Of a stretch of 10,267 bases of DNA, positions 4,665-10,267 are shown piece by piece. Positions within the stretch are counted from its first letter, which is position 1. Every line of letters starts with the position of its first letter. Position numbers and translations under genes: made by a program. The stretch lies in the NCBI GenBank assembly GCA_017991275.1, contig JAGNMH010000120.1, positions 1-10,267 of the forward strand. Direction: 5' to 3'. This DNA is from Acidobacteriota bacterium (GTDB lineage: Bacteria; Acidobacteriota; Blastocatellia; RBC074). The notes under the pieces were generated by a model. That model was given only the letters and a program-made list of their open reading frames with translations, was not told where the DNA came from and searched no databases.

Positions 4665-7526
4665 TCAGTCCACGTAAAGGAAATCATTCGATGCCATCAG
4701 CACTCGGCACAGACTCTGCCAGGCTTTGGCTTCGGCAGTTTCACCAGAAATTTTCTGTTTGAACGCCGCGACGTATTTCAATGCCTGTTCGATTTCAGAT
4801 TTTTCAGCTTTGCGGTTCAACACTTTCAGATAAAAACTTTCTACACGTGTTGAATCGTTCAGCGATGTGTCGGCCAACAGGGATTTGGTCAATTCCGATG
4901 AACGGTCGGTCAGGAATTCGCTGTTGAGCCAGAACAGCGCCTGAGTAGAAACGTTAGTTAGCTGCCGTTTGCCTCCCATCGTAGTGGCGTCGCCGAAATC
5001 AAACAGGTTCAGCAACGTAGGCAAATTCGCTCGGCGTAAGGGAATGTAAACCGTGCGGCGTTTCAGCTTTTCTGGATTCAGGCTCAATCGGCCTTGATTG
5101 TTTTCGCCGTCGGTTCCGCGCCCGTTTTGCAAGCTGCCGCCCATCGTAAAATCAATTGAACCTTCGATTGCCAGCAATCCATCGCGCAATTCTTCGACTG
5201 ACAGACGGCGGCGGTTGAATCTGGTCAGCAAGCGGTTGTCGCCGTCAACCTCCGGCCCCAGGGAAGGATTTTCGCTGGCCATTTGATAGGCGCTGGACAG
5301 CATCATCATCCGATGCATGGCCTTGATTGACCACCCGCTTTTGACGAATTCGCGCGAAAGGAAATCCAGCAGTTCGGGGTGCGAAGGTTTGTCGCCCATT
5401 TTGCCGAAATTATCCGGTGTGCGAACTATGCCTTCGCCAAAATGCCATTGCCAGATTCGGTTGGTCATGACGCGGCTGGTCAGCGGATGTTCTGCTTGAG
5501 TCATCCATTCGGCCAATTGCAAACGTCCGCTGCCTGAAAAATTCGGCTTGGTGTCGAACGCGGTCAAAACTGCCGGGAAGGCTTTGGGAGCTTCTTCGCC
5601 GGGGCTGTTGTAATCGCCGCGCACGAAAACTTTTTGAGCGACAGGTTCGCCGTCTTCAATCGCGCAAGCCATTTCAGGTTCGGCTGGCGCGCTCTTTTTC
5701 AACGCGTCAATCTCTTTTTGTAGTTGTTCCAGTCGCTGATTTTGCGCTTCGGTGAATTTGGATTTGTCTTTGGCTGAAACTCCGAACGGGCCACCGGCAG
5801 CGAAATAAACCGCCTCGAAGAAACGATCATCACCAGCTTCAAACGTGGGCTTTACCGACGGGGTTTTCTTCTTTCCTTCCTGGATAACTTTTTCGCTTGC
5901 ACGCCATTTGTCCATTTCCGCCAGCCATTCGTTCAACTTAGTCTGAAAACGTTGCTGATAATTCTGGGCGACTTCGGCCAATTTTTCCGGCTTGGCGTTA
6001 CGCCATTCCAGCAAATGTTGCGGAGTCAGGTCAGCGGGTTTCAGCAAATTGACCCAGTGTTTCAGAGTCTCGACGGGCAATTTGGTTTGTTCGGCCAGGT
6101 CTTCGGGCTTCGCTCCGCTGTTATAAATTTTGTCAGCCGCCAGCATGAACTCAGCAACTCGCGGAGCCAACGATTTGGCCGCAGGTTCACGCGCAGAATC
6201 AACAATCTCTTCCATTTCGGTTTTAGCGCGGAGTTGTTTGGCTTGATGTTCGCTGCGCGCGGCCTTGTATTTTTCATATTCGGCCTTGGGCACCAGAGGT
6301 TTTTCGAGAAGACCAGAAACGTGAGTGTCAGGATTGCTGAAGCTGCGTGTCGAAGCAAAGACGTTGATCATCGAGTAATAATCTTTGGTCAGCAGCGCGT
6401 CGAATTTATGGTTGTGGCAGCGCGCGCAGGCCAGCGTCAGACCTAGAAACGCTTTTGATGTGACGTCCACCTGTTCGTCGTAAACGTCATAAAGCATCTT
6501 GGTCTTGTCTTGCTGGGCGACGGCTTTTGGCCCCAGAGCCAGAAAACCAGTGGCAATGATGCCTCGGTGATTGACTTCGCCACCGTCTTTGGCTGGCAGC
6601 AGGTCGCCAGCGATTTGTTCGCGAACGAATTGATCGTAAGGCAAATCGTTGTTGAAAGATTCGATGACATAATCGCGATACTTCCAGGCGTGTGGGTAAC
6701 GATGATCTTCGTCGTTGCCGGTTGAATCGGCGTAACGTGCCACGTCCAGCCAGTTTCGTCCCCACTTTTCACCGTAACGCGGCGAAGCCAGCAATCGCTC
6801 GACCACTTTTTCAAAAGCTTTTGGCGAAGCGTCGGCCAGAAAGTCTTTGATCTCGGCTTCAGTTGGCGGCAAGCCTGTCAGGTCGAAGGACGCTCGGCGC
6901 AACAGCGTCAGCTTGTCGGCGGGCGGAGCCGGCGTCAGATTCTTTTCTTCAAGTTTGGCCAGAATGAAAGCGTCAACAGGCGATTTCACCCAAGCCTGGT
7001 TTTTGACTCTAGGAATAGTCGGTTTGGCCAGTGGTTGATAAGCCCAATACTTCTTTTCTTCTTCAGTAAATTCGCGCGTGGATTTCGGGGCAGCGGGTTT
7101 GGCTTCGGCCACAGTTTCTTTTGCGCTTGGCCAGGGAGCGCCCATCTTCACCCATTGGGTCAGCGCGGAGATTTCCTCGGCTTTCATTTTGCCGGTCGGC
7201 GGCATCTTCAATGCGTCGTCGTAACTGATGGCTTTCAGCAAACGACTCTCTTCCGGCTTTTCTTTATTGACCAGCGGGCCGCTTTCGCCGCCGCGTGCGA
7301 AGCCTTCGGCGGTGGTCAGATCAAGTTGGGCGACTTGTGCTTTCGGGTTATGGCATTTGGCGCAGTTGGCGACCAGCACAGGGCGGATTCGTTTTTCAAA
7401 AAACTCACTCGAATCATTTGATTGTGCAGCCGAAGCCGGGTTGAAAACTGAACTTGCCGACAAAAGTCCTGCGATGACAAAGACAATGGAAACCAGAAGT
7501 TTCAGCCGATAATTTGTCGCCGACAT
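4665..7526 (-). CDS. Exported PSCyt1/DUF1549/DUF1553 cytochrome-domain protein
   Basis: The 953-residue protein has a hydrophobic signal peptide (about residues 9-34, ending ASAA). A PSCyt1 domain follows with heme-binding NCAKCH (C55, C58, H59); M108 of 'LKMPPTGKM' is a possible distal ligand. DUF1549 spans roughly 180-390, with FDLTGLPPT (214-222), RNWLDVARYADS (257-268) and a second CxxCH in LACARCHNHKFD (365-376). A charged linker covers about 405-620. DUF1553 spans about 665-915, with HPLTSRVMTNRIWQWHFGEGIV (680-701), where F696 sits in the conserved region, and SVEELRDGLL (776-785). The length is typical of the family. The protein probably acts in the periplasm or at the surface as a c-type cytochrome linked to oxidation of complex substrates; its reaction is not known. 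AAGGAG lies 8 nt before the ATG. This is the first gene of the operon, and the promoter at 7588-7616 is correctly placed. Confidence 0.93.
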   Translation of the reverse strand: MSATNYRLKLLVSIVFVIAGLLSASSVFNPASAAQSNDSSEFFEKRIRPVLVANCAKCHNPKAQVAQLDLTTAEGFARGGESGPLVNKEKPEESRLLKAISYDDALKMPPTGKMKAEEISALTQWVKMGAPWPSAKETVAEAKPAAPKSTREFTEEEKKYWAYQPLAKPTIPRVKNQAWVKSPVDAFILAKLEEKNLTPAPPADKLTLLRRASFDLTGLPPTEAEIKDFLADASPKAFEKVVERLLASPRYGEKWGRNWLDVARYADSTGNDEDHRYPHAWKYRDYVIESFNNDLPYDQFVREQIAGDLLPAKDGGEVNHRGIIATGFLALGPKAVAQQDKTKMLYDVYDEQVDVTSKAFLGLTLACARCHNHKFDALLTKDYYSMINVFASTRSFSNPDTHVSGLLEKPLVPKAEYEKYKAARSEHQAKQLRAKTEMEEIVDSAREPAAKSLAPRVAEFMLAADKIYNSGAKPEDLAEQTKLPVETLKHWVNLLKPADLTPQHLLEWRNAKPEKLAEVAQNYQQRFQTKLNEWLAEMDKWRASEKVIQEGKKKTPSVKPTFEAGDDRFFEAVYFAAGGPFGVSAKDKSKFTEAQNQRLEQLQKEIDALKKSAPAEPEMACAIEDGEPVAQKVFVRGDYNSPGEEAPKAFPAVLTAFDTKPNFSGSGRLQLAEWMTQAEHPLTSRVMTNRIWQWHFGEGIVRTPDNFGKMGDKPSHPELLDFLSREFVKSGWSIKAMHRMMMLSSAYQMASENPSLGPEVDGDNRLLTRFNRRRLSVEELRDGLLAIEGSIDFTMGGSLQNGRGTDGENNQGRLSLNPEKLKRRTVYIPLRRANLPTLLNLFDFGDATTMGGKRQLTNVSTQALFWLNSEFLTDRSSELTKSLLADTSLNDSTRVESFYLKVLNRKAEKSEIEQALKYVAAFKQKISGETAEAKAWQSLCRVLMASNDFLYVD

Positions 7527-7587
7527 GGGTATTGCTCCTTGCTGTGTTGAAGAGATGAGAGAACCAACGGAATCTAGTGAAGCCGCG

Positions 7588-7616
7588 TTTATAACTGCGG
7601 CTCACAAATTGGTCAA
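7588..7616 (-). promoter_or_regulatory. Sigma-70-type promoter of the PSCyt1 operon
   Basis: On the minus strand, TTGACC (7611-7616) and TATAAA (7588-7593) are separated by exactly 17 nt. Each box is one base from the consensus. The expected transcript start near 7580 would give a leader of about 55 nt before the PSCyt1 ATG. Confidence 0.72.
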
Positions 7617-7966
7617 GCCACTTTGTCTCTTGCGAAAAAGCGTGAAGTTCACGCCTGTATCCAATAACAAGAAGTTAAGCGTTGTAGTGGCAATCTGCAA
7701 GATTGCATGGTCGAAACTCGTCAGTTTGAATGCTGGAACAAGTCGGCAGCTTATTCCACTTAATCAAGATACTGACTATCAACAGGCTTAAGCTCGCCGT
7801 TGTTCTGTCTTGCTTCAGTTCATAAATCGCCAGCAATTTTCCCCCATGAAGATTTTGCCTAGCTTAGTTATTTCATAAATCCGAAAATATGGAAGAATCC
7901 AATCAAGGCGGAAATTATTTCATAGCCATTTTTACAGCAGGGCGTAAGAATTACTCGGCAAGCTTT
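7617..7966. other. Intergenic stretch without a supported gene
   Basis: This stretch is AT-richer than its neighbours. Only short open frames occur, none with a recognisable motif or ribosome binding site. Small palindromes are present: GCGTGAA-G-TTCACGC (7640-7654), whose halves also occur in the repeat at 121-178, and GCAATCT-GCA-AGATTGC near 7690-7710. Because it ends in a plus-strand terminator, an unseen small RNA could lie here. Confidence 0.6.
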
Positions 7967-8016
7967 CAGGCGGTTTTACAATAGAGGGAGGCGTAAAACT
8001 TCAAAGCCTGTTTTTT
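7967..8016 (+). terminator. Plus-strand intrinsic terminator-like hairpin with no gene upstream
   Basis: CAGGC (7967-7971) pairs with GCCTG (8006-8010), and inside it GTTTTAC (7973-7979) pairs with GTAAAAC (7993-7999). Six Ts (8011-8016) follow directly. The internal loop is asymmetric, but the stem-plus-T-run layout is clear. No plus-strand protein gene precedes it, so it may end a small RNA starting in 7617-7966, or act as part of the leader of the RNA at 8054. Confidence 0.55.
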
Positions 8017-8053
8017 CAATGACTTATAGTTTTTTTGTTCTTAGGTTAGTTGT

Positions 8054-8203
8054 GGCACCGTGGTTGCACTAGCCTTAGTGGGGCAACGAGATACCAGGTG
8101 GTTAACTCCACTGACGGTGTCAAGCGGTTACCAGGGTGAGGAAGGTAACCGCACTTATCATAGGCGCTACAGGCAATCCCACGACTGTAGCGCCTTTTAT
8201 TTT
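8054..8203 (+). ncRNA. Candidate structured non-coding RNA, class not recognised
   Basis: Five stems fit one strand and one orientation. P1 (8054-8061 with 8114-8121, 8 bp including one G-U) encloses P2 (8063-8071 with 8076-8087, 9 bp with a GGG bulge at 8081-8083) and P3 (8095-8101 with 8108-8113, 6 bp with one bulged G), making a three-way junction. P4 is a perfect 9-bp hairpin (8124-8132 with 8144-8152) with an 11-nt purine-rich loop. P5 is a perfect 10-bp terminator (8163-8172 with 8185-8194) followed by TTTTATTTT. CCC in the P5 loop (8178-8180) could pair with the P2 GGG bulge. No plus-strand protein gene follows, so a free-standing small RNA is more likely than a riboswitch. No good promoter is visible; TATAGT (8025-8030) is the only -10-like box and lacks a matching -35. 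It does not look like tRNA, tmRNA, RNase P, SRP or 6S RNA. The 5' end is uncertain. Confidence 0.62.
8163..8203 (+). terminator. Rho-independent terminator of the candidate ncRNA
   Basis: GGCGCTACAG (8163-8172) pairs perfectly with CTGTAGCGCC (8185-8194) around a 12-nt loop, followed by TTTTATTTT. This fixes the strand and 3' end of the RNA. Confidence 0.85.
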
Positions 8204-8205
8204 GC

Positions 8206-8648
8206 TACTACTGAGAAACCACCATCTTGGTCAGTCGCGCAAACAGACAGTCTCACGGATAGGTGGCCGGTGTTGGGTCTGTTTTTGTTGTCTATCTTTC
8301 CTTACTCTCAATCTCCCAAGATTTTCATTTTTCCCCGTTGGTTTGCTTTAGGCATTAAGTCGAAGATTTGTGACACCAGACTGTTCAGCAGACGGCGTGG
8401 TAGGCGTGTGATTACGTGCCTCGAAAGGGCTATGCGGTTAAGGGATGCGCCGCAGTACGTACTCATGCGCCGACCAGACCGCCTGCTGATGTAGCATGGA
8501 TGTCCGCTAATTCTGCCAGCGGAATCCTGTGCCTGAAACACCCACTCTGCGGCGAAAGCCTCGGCACCGATGCCATGCCCTTGTGCCGTTTCCGTCTTTC
8601 AAATTAGAAAACAGCGTTCTGATATAGAAAAAGGTGTGTCCCACCAAG
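8206..8648. other. Intergenic stretch without a supported gene
   Basis: Open frames on both strands here are short and carry no recognisable domain. A weak plus-strand terminator-like pair is present: AACAGAC (8242-8248) with GTCTGTT (8277-8283), with a long loop and a following T-run. Near 8446-8472 a 10-bp perfect palindrome AGTACGTACT (8454-8463) is flanked by direct copies of ATGCGCCG. The right end (about 8633-8645, GGTGTGTCCCACC) could be the end of the insertion sequence whose transposase remnant starts at 8649. No matching opposite end was found. Confidence 0.5.
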
Positions 8649-9609
8649 CTAACCGCTAGTGGCAGCTAGCTTTGGCGGATTGTGGATTGACCAGCCGAAA
8701 TATGTTACGGCCTGATAAATCATGATTGCATTTTAGCGTGATTGATCGGTTCGAAAGCCATCGTGGTTTCGTTCCAGCCGGCGCAAGACACGCATCCCGG
8801 TCTCGGCGAGCGAATTGCGCTGCACGCCGGGCACGCGCAAAAAGGTTGTCATGTTCTTGAAGTGTTCGTCGAGAAACGACACAGACTTTGTGTACCCGTC
8901 TTTCTCGTGATGGGCGGCATAAGCTTTCAATTCGGCCAGTTTTTCCAGGGCTTCCGCTTCGGTTGTCGGGCCTTCAAAAAATCGCCCAAACTTTGAGCAG
9001 GAAGCCACGCAGGAATGAAATCTCCGGTTGCGTTCGGAGAACCTTTTGCATCGTCTCTTTTTCTTTGGCCGAAAGATTCTCATCGGCTTTGAAAAAGACA
9101 TAACGATTCTTCCACAATTCGGCAGCCAGGTGTTTGAGGTTTTCGGCGTACCATTTAGTCCTCGCCATTTCCGAGCGATCTTTGAGATCACGGCGATAGC
9201 AGCGGAATTCATCCCGGACTTTGCGCCAGATATTTTGCAGGATGTGAAAGTAATCGTATTGAATTTCGGCCTCCGGAAAGACGGCGCGGATGGCGTTGAA
9301 GTAAGCCTGCCAATGATCAATGTAAAACGCCTTGAAATCGAGTCCGAGCTTTTTCAAGGCTTCTGAAAAGGGCTTGACGTGCTCTTCATCGCGTTTTTCA
9401 ACTTCCTTGGCGACGATGATTCGCCCGTGCTCATCTTTCAGTGCAAGCACGCAGGCTTGCGTGCCGAGCGGAAAAAGTTCATCCAAATGGCCCTGTGTAA
9501 TCGGAAGTTGTTAATGCAGCAACTCAATCATTTCTTCGGATGAAGGCAGCGAGTCGGCGACTTCATCCACCCAGCGATCGAGCGAGGATTTAGACTCGAC
9601 TTTATCCAT
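8649..9609 (-). pseudogene. Degenerate DDE-type insertion-sequence transposase
   Basis: Joined across its lesions, the reading frame gives a DDE transposase core. It contains HLDELFP (likely first Asp) followed by LALKDEHGRIIVAKE, then YIDHWQAYFNAI (second Asp), YDYFHILQNIW, and RNSLAETGMRVLRRLE (likely Glu) followed by DGFRT. Three lesions break it. TAA at 9511-9513 interrupts the 5' part. A run of six Ts on the coding strand (8976-8981) shifts the frame just before EGPTTEAEALEKL. TAA at 8733-8735 cuts off NAIMIYQAVTYFGWSIHNPP, which continues the frame to TAG at 8649-8651. The likely start ATG (9607-9609) follows a stop and has no ribosome binding site, so the N-terminus may also be missing. 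The layout loosely resembles ISL3-like transposases; the family is uncertain. Confidence 0.82.
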
Positions 9610-9670
9610 TTAAGCCGCGCCAGCTTAACAGGAAAGCCAATGTTCCCAGACAGGCGCGGGAAAACTAACG

Positions 9671-9693
9671 GACTCTGCTTTTGGGGCAGAGTC
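9671..9693. repeat. Small hairpin, GACTCTGC/GCAGAGTC
   Basis: An 8-bp perfect stem (9671-9678 with 9686-9693) closes a 7-nt loop (TTTTGGG). There is no proper T-run on either strand, so it is better read as a single REP-like hairpin unit than a terminator. It lies between the two transposase remnants. Confidence 0.45.
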
Positions 9694-9760
9694 TACATAA
9701 TTGAGCGAACGCCATAAGTGCTTACGTACCAATATCAAGCAGTCAGAGAAGGTCGCTCCC

Positions 9761-9914
9761 CAGCAATTCTCAGTTTGACTGTACCGTAGGTTGTACAATG
9801 CGGGATCGTGACAGGAGACGGTTTCCGTACCACCGAAATCACACAAAAGTCAGACTCCGCAGGTTGGACAACCTACGGTACGCATGCCGGTCATCGCCAA
9901 ACTGAGAATTGCTG
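9761..9914. mobile_element. MITE copy B (154 bp, inverted relative to copy A)
   Basis: It has the same perfect 17-bp terminal inverted repeats as copy A. Flanking 9-mers at 9752-9760 (GTCGCTCCC) and 9915-9923 (GTCGCTTCC) match at 8 of 9 positions and form the target duplication. Inside, GTACCGTAGGTTGT (9781-9794) and its exact inverse ACAACCTACGGTAC (9868-9881) form a second, nested inverted repeat. Each side is part of a hairpin (the left one imperfect), so the element looks like a REPIN enclosed by transposon ends. Copy A has lost part of one of these hairpins, so copy B is probably closer to the ancestral form. It inserted into a transposase remnant. Confidence 0.9.
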
Positions 9915-10267
9915 GTCGCTTCCGGCTTGGCGTCGAGCTTGGTGGTGGCGAAAACTTCGTCGCGCAATTTCCCTTCGGGGTGGCGCGTGATGACGTAGCG
10001 AATTTTGACTGGCGCTTCGCCCGGCGTATGCCACAGCGCGGTGCGCGAAAACACCAGCAGCTTTTTCTTCAAGCCACCGTACCAACAACTCACTTCGCTT
10101 TCTTCCCACTCCCAAACCGGCTTGGTAAACAGCGGCTGGAAAACTACTATCAGTCTCAACAGTTCGGCGGGTGGTGTATGCATTTGGAAGTCATCTCTTG
10201 CAGGAGTTTTCTTCCACAATCTACTGCTGCCTGCCGTCACTATTTCAAAATTTCAAAGACCAAAATT

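Larger units (their letters stand above)
9625..10240 (-). pseudogene. Second transposase remnant (IS701/DDE_5-like), split by MITE copy B
   Basis: The recognisable part runs from about 10130 down to 9915 on the minus strand: VWEWEESEVSCWYGGLKKK, LLVFSRTALWHTPGE, APVKIRYVITRHPEGKLRDE, then VFATTKLDAKPEA. It resembles the 'WYG...sgtaLWY..G..PV.IR(W/Y)V..R.P.G' block of DDE_5/IS701-like transposases. The frame is broken by the MITE at 9761-9914. If the MITE and one 9-bp duplication are removed, it resumes in frame as ATFSDCLILVRKHL, compatible with the family's 'SDRW..EV' segment, and then loses similarity before TAA at 9625-9627. The N-terminal domain is absent: an in-frame TAG lies just before 10240, and residues ahead of the recognisable block look unrelated. 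This is an inactive fragment unrelated to the transposase at 8649-9609. The exact limits are uncertain. Confidence 0.7.

Noticed and set aside
8054..8203. Riboswitch or known housekeeping RNA (6S, SRP, tmRNA, RNase P).
   Set aside because: No plus-strand gene lies downstream for a riboswitch to control. None of the conserved cores of those RNAs could be seen, although I could not run a covariance search.
8060..8494. Plus-strand open frame of 144 codons over the structured RNA.
   Set aside because: It starts inside stem P1, runs through the terminator, and gives low-complexity, unrecognisable protein. The RNA fold explains the sequence better.
8970..8990. Programmed frameshift producing a full transposase.
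   Set aside because: The shift is at a homopolymer run as slippage would need, but two further in-frame stops mean the gene is dead anyway.
2249..9923. Composite transposon bounded by the two MITE copies.
   Set aside because: The outermost 9-mers differ, while each copy has its own matching pair, so the copies inserted separately.
1..10267. CRISPR array, defence island or biosynthetic gene cluster.
   Set aside because: No regularly spaced direct repeats were seen, and none of the genes belongs to such systems.

Overview
The window is a bacterial chromosomal segment from an environmental lineage. It has moderate GC and clear AAGGAG or GAGGA ribosome binding sites. It pairs a Planctomycete-type cytochrome protein (PSCyt1/DUF1549/DUF1553) with a Tat-exported DUF1501 protein, plus Gfo/Idh/MocA and PIG-L enzymes. 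This set is typical of Acidobacteriota, Planctomycetota and Verrucomicrobiota. The many hairpin repeats between genes make me favour Acidobacteriota, at low confidence. No rRNA, tRNA or taxon-diagnostic gene is present.

Layout. Positions 1-118 are the 3' end of an unrecognised plus-strand gene. It faces a two-gene minus-strand operon (186-2023): a PIG-L deacetylase, then a Gfo/Idh/MocA oxidoreductase with a 4-bp overlap. A 14-bp rho-independent terminator (2146-2179) separates this operon from a second minus-strand operon (2633-7526): PSCyt1/DUF1549/DUF1553 protein, DUF1569 protein, DUF1501 protein. That operon has a good sigma-70-type promoter at 7588-7616. Both operons look like carbohydrate or glycoconjugate catabolism: exported heme and phosphatase-fold proteins outside the cytoplasm, and sugar oxidation and deacetylation inside. 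This functional link is inference.

From about 7617 to 8648 there is no credible protein gene. The stretch holds two plus-strand intrinsic terminators. The second ends a strongly structured RNA (8054-8203): a three-way junction, a 9-bp hairpin, then a 10-bp terminator stem. It matches no RNA class I recognise and is the best candidate for something undescribed.

From 8649 to the end is a graveyard of mobile DNA. One DDE transposase pseudogene carries two in-frame stops and a homopolymer frameshift. A second, unrelated transposase remnant is split by a small non-coding element. That element occurs twice, inverted, at 2258-2402 and 9761-9914. It has a perfect 17-bp terminal inverted repeat and a 9-bp target duplication (8/9 matching) at each site, so it is a MITE. 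At least three other REPIN-like repeats (paired inverted hairpins) occupy the gaps between genes.

No defence system, CRISPR array or biosynthetic cluster was found.
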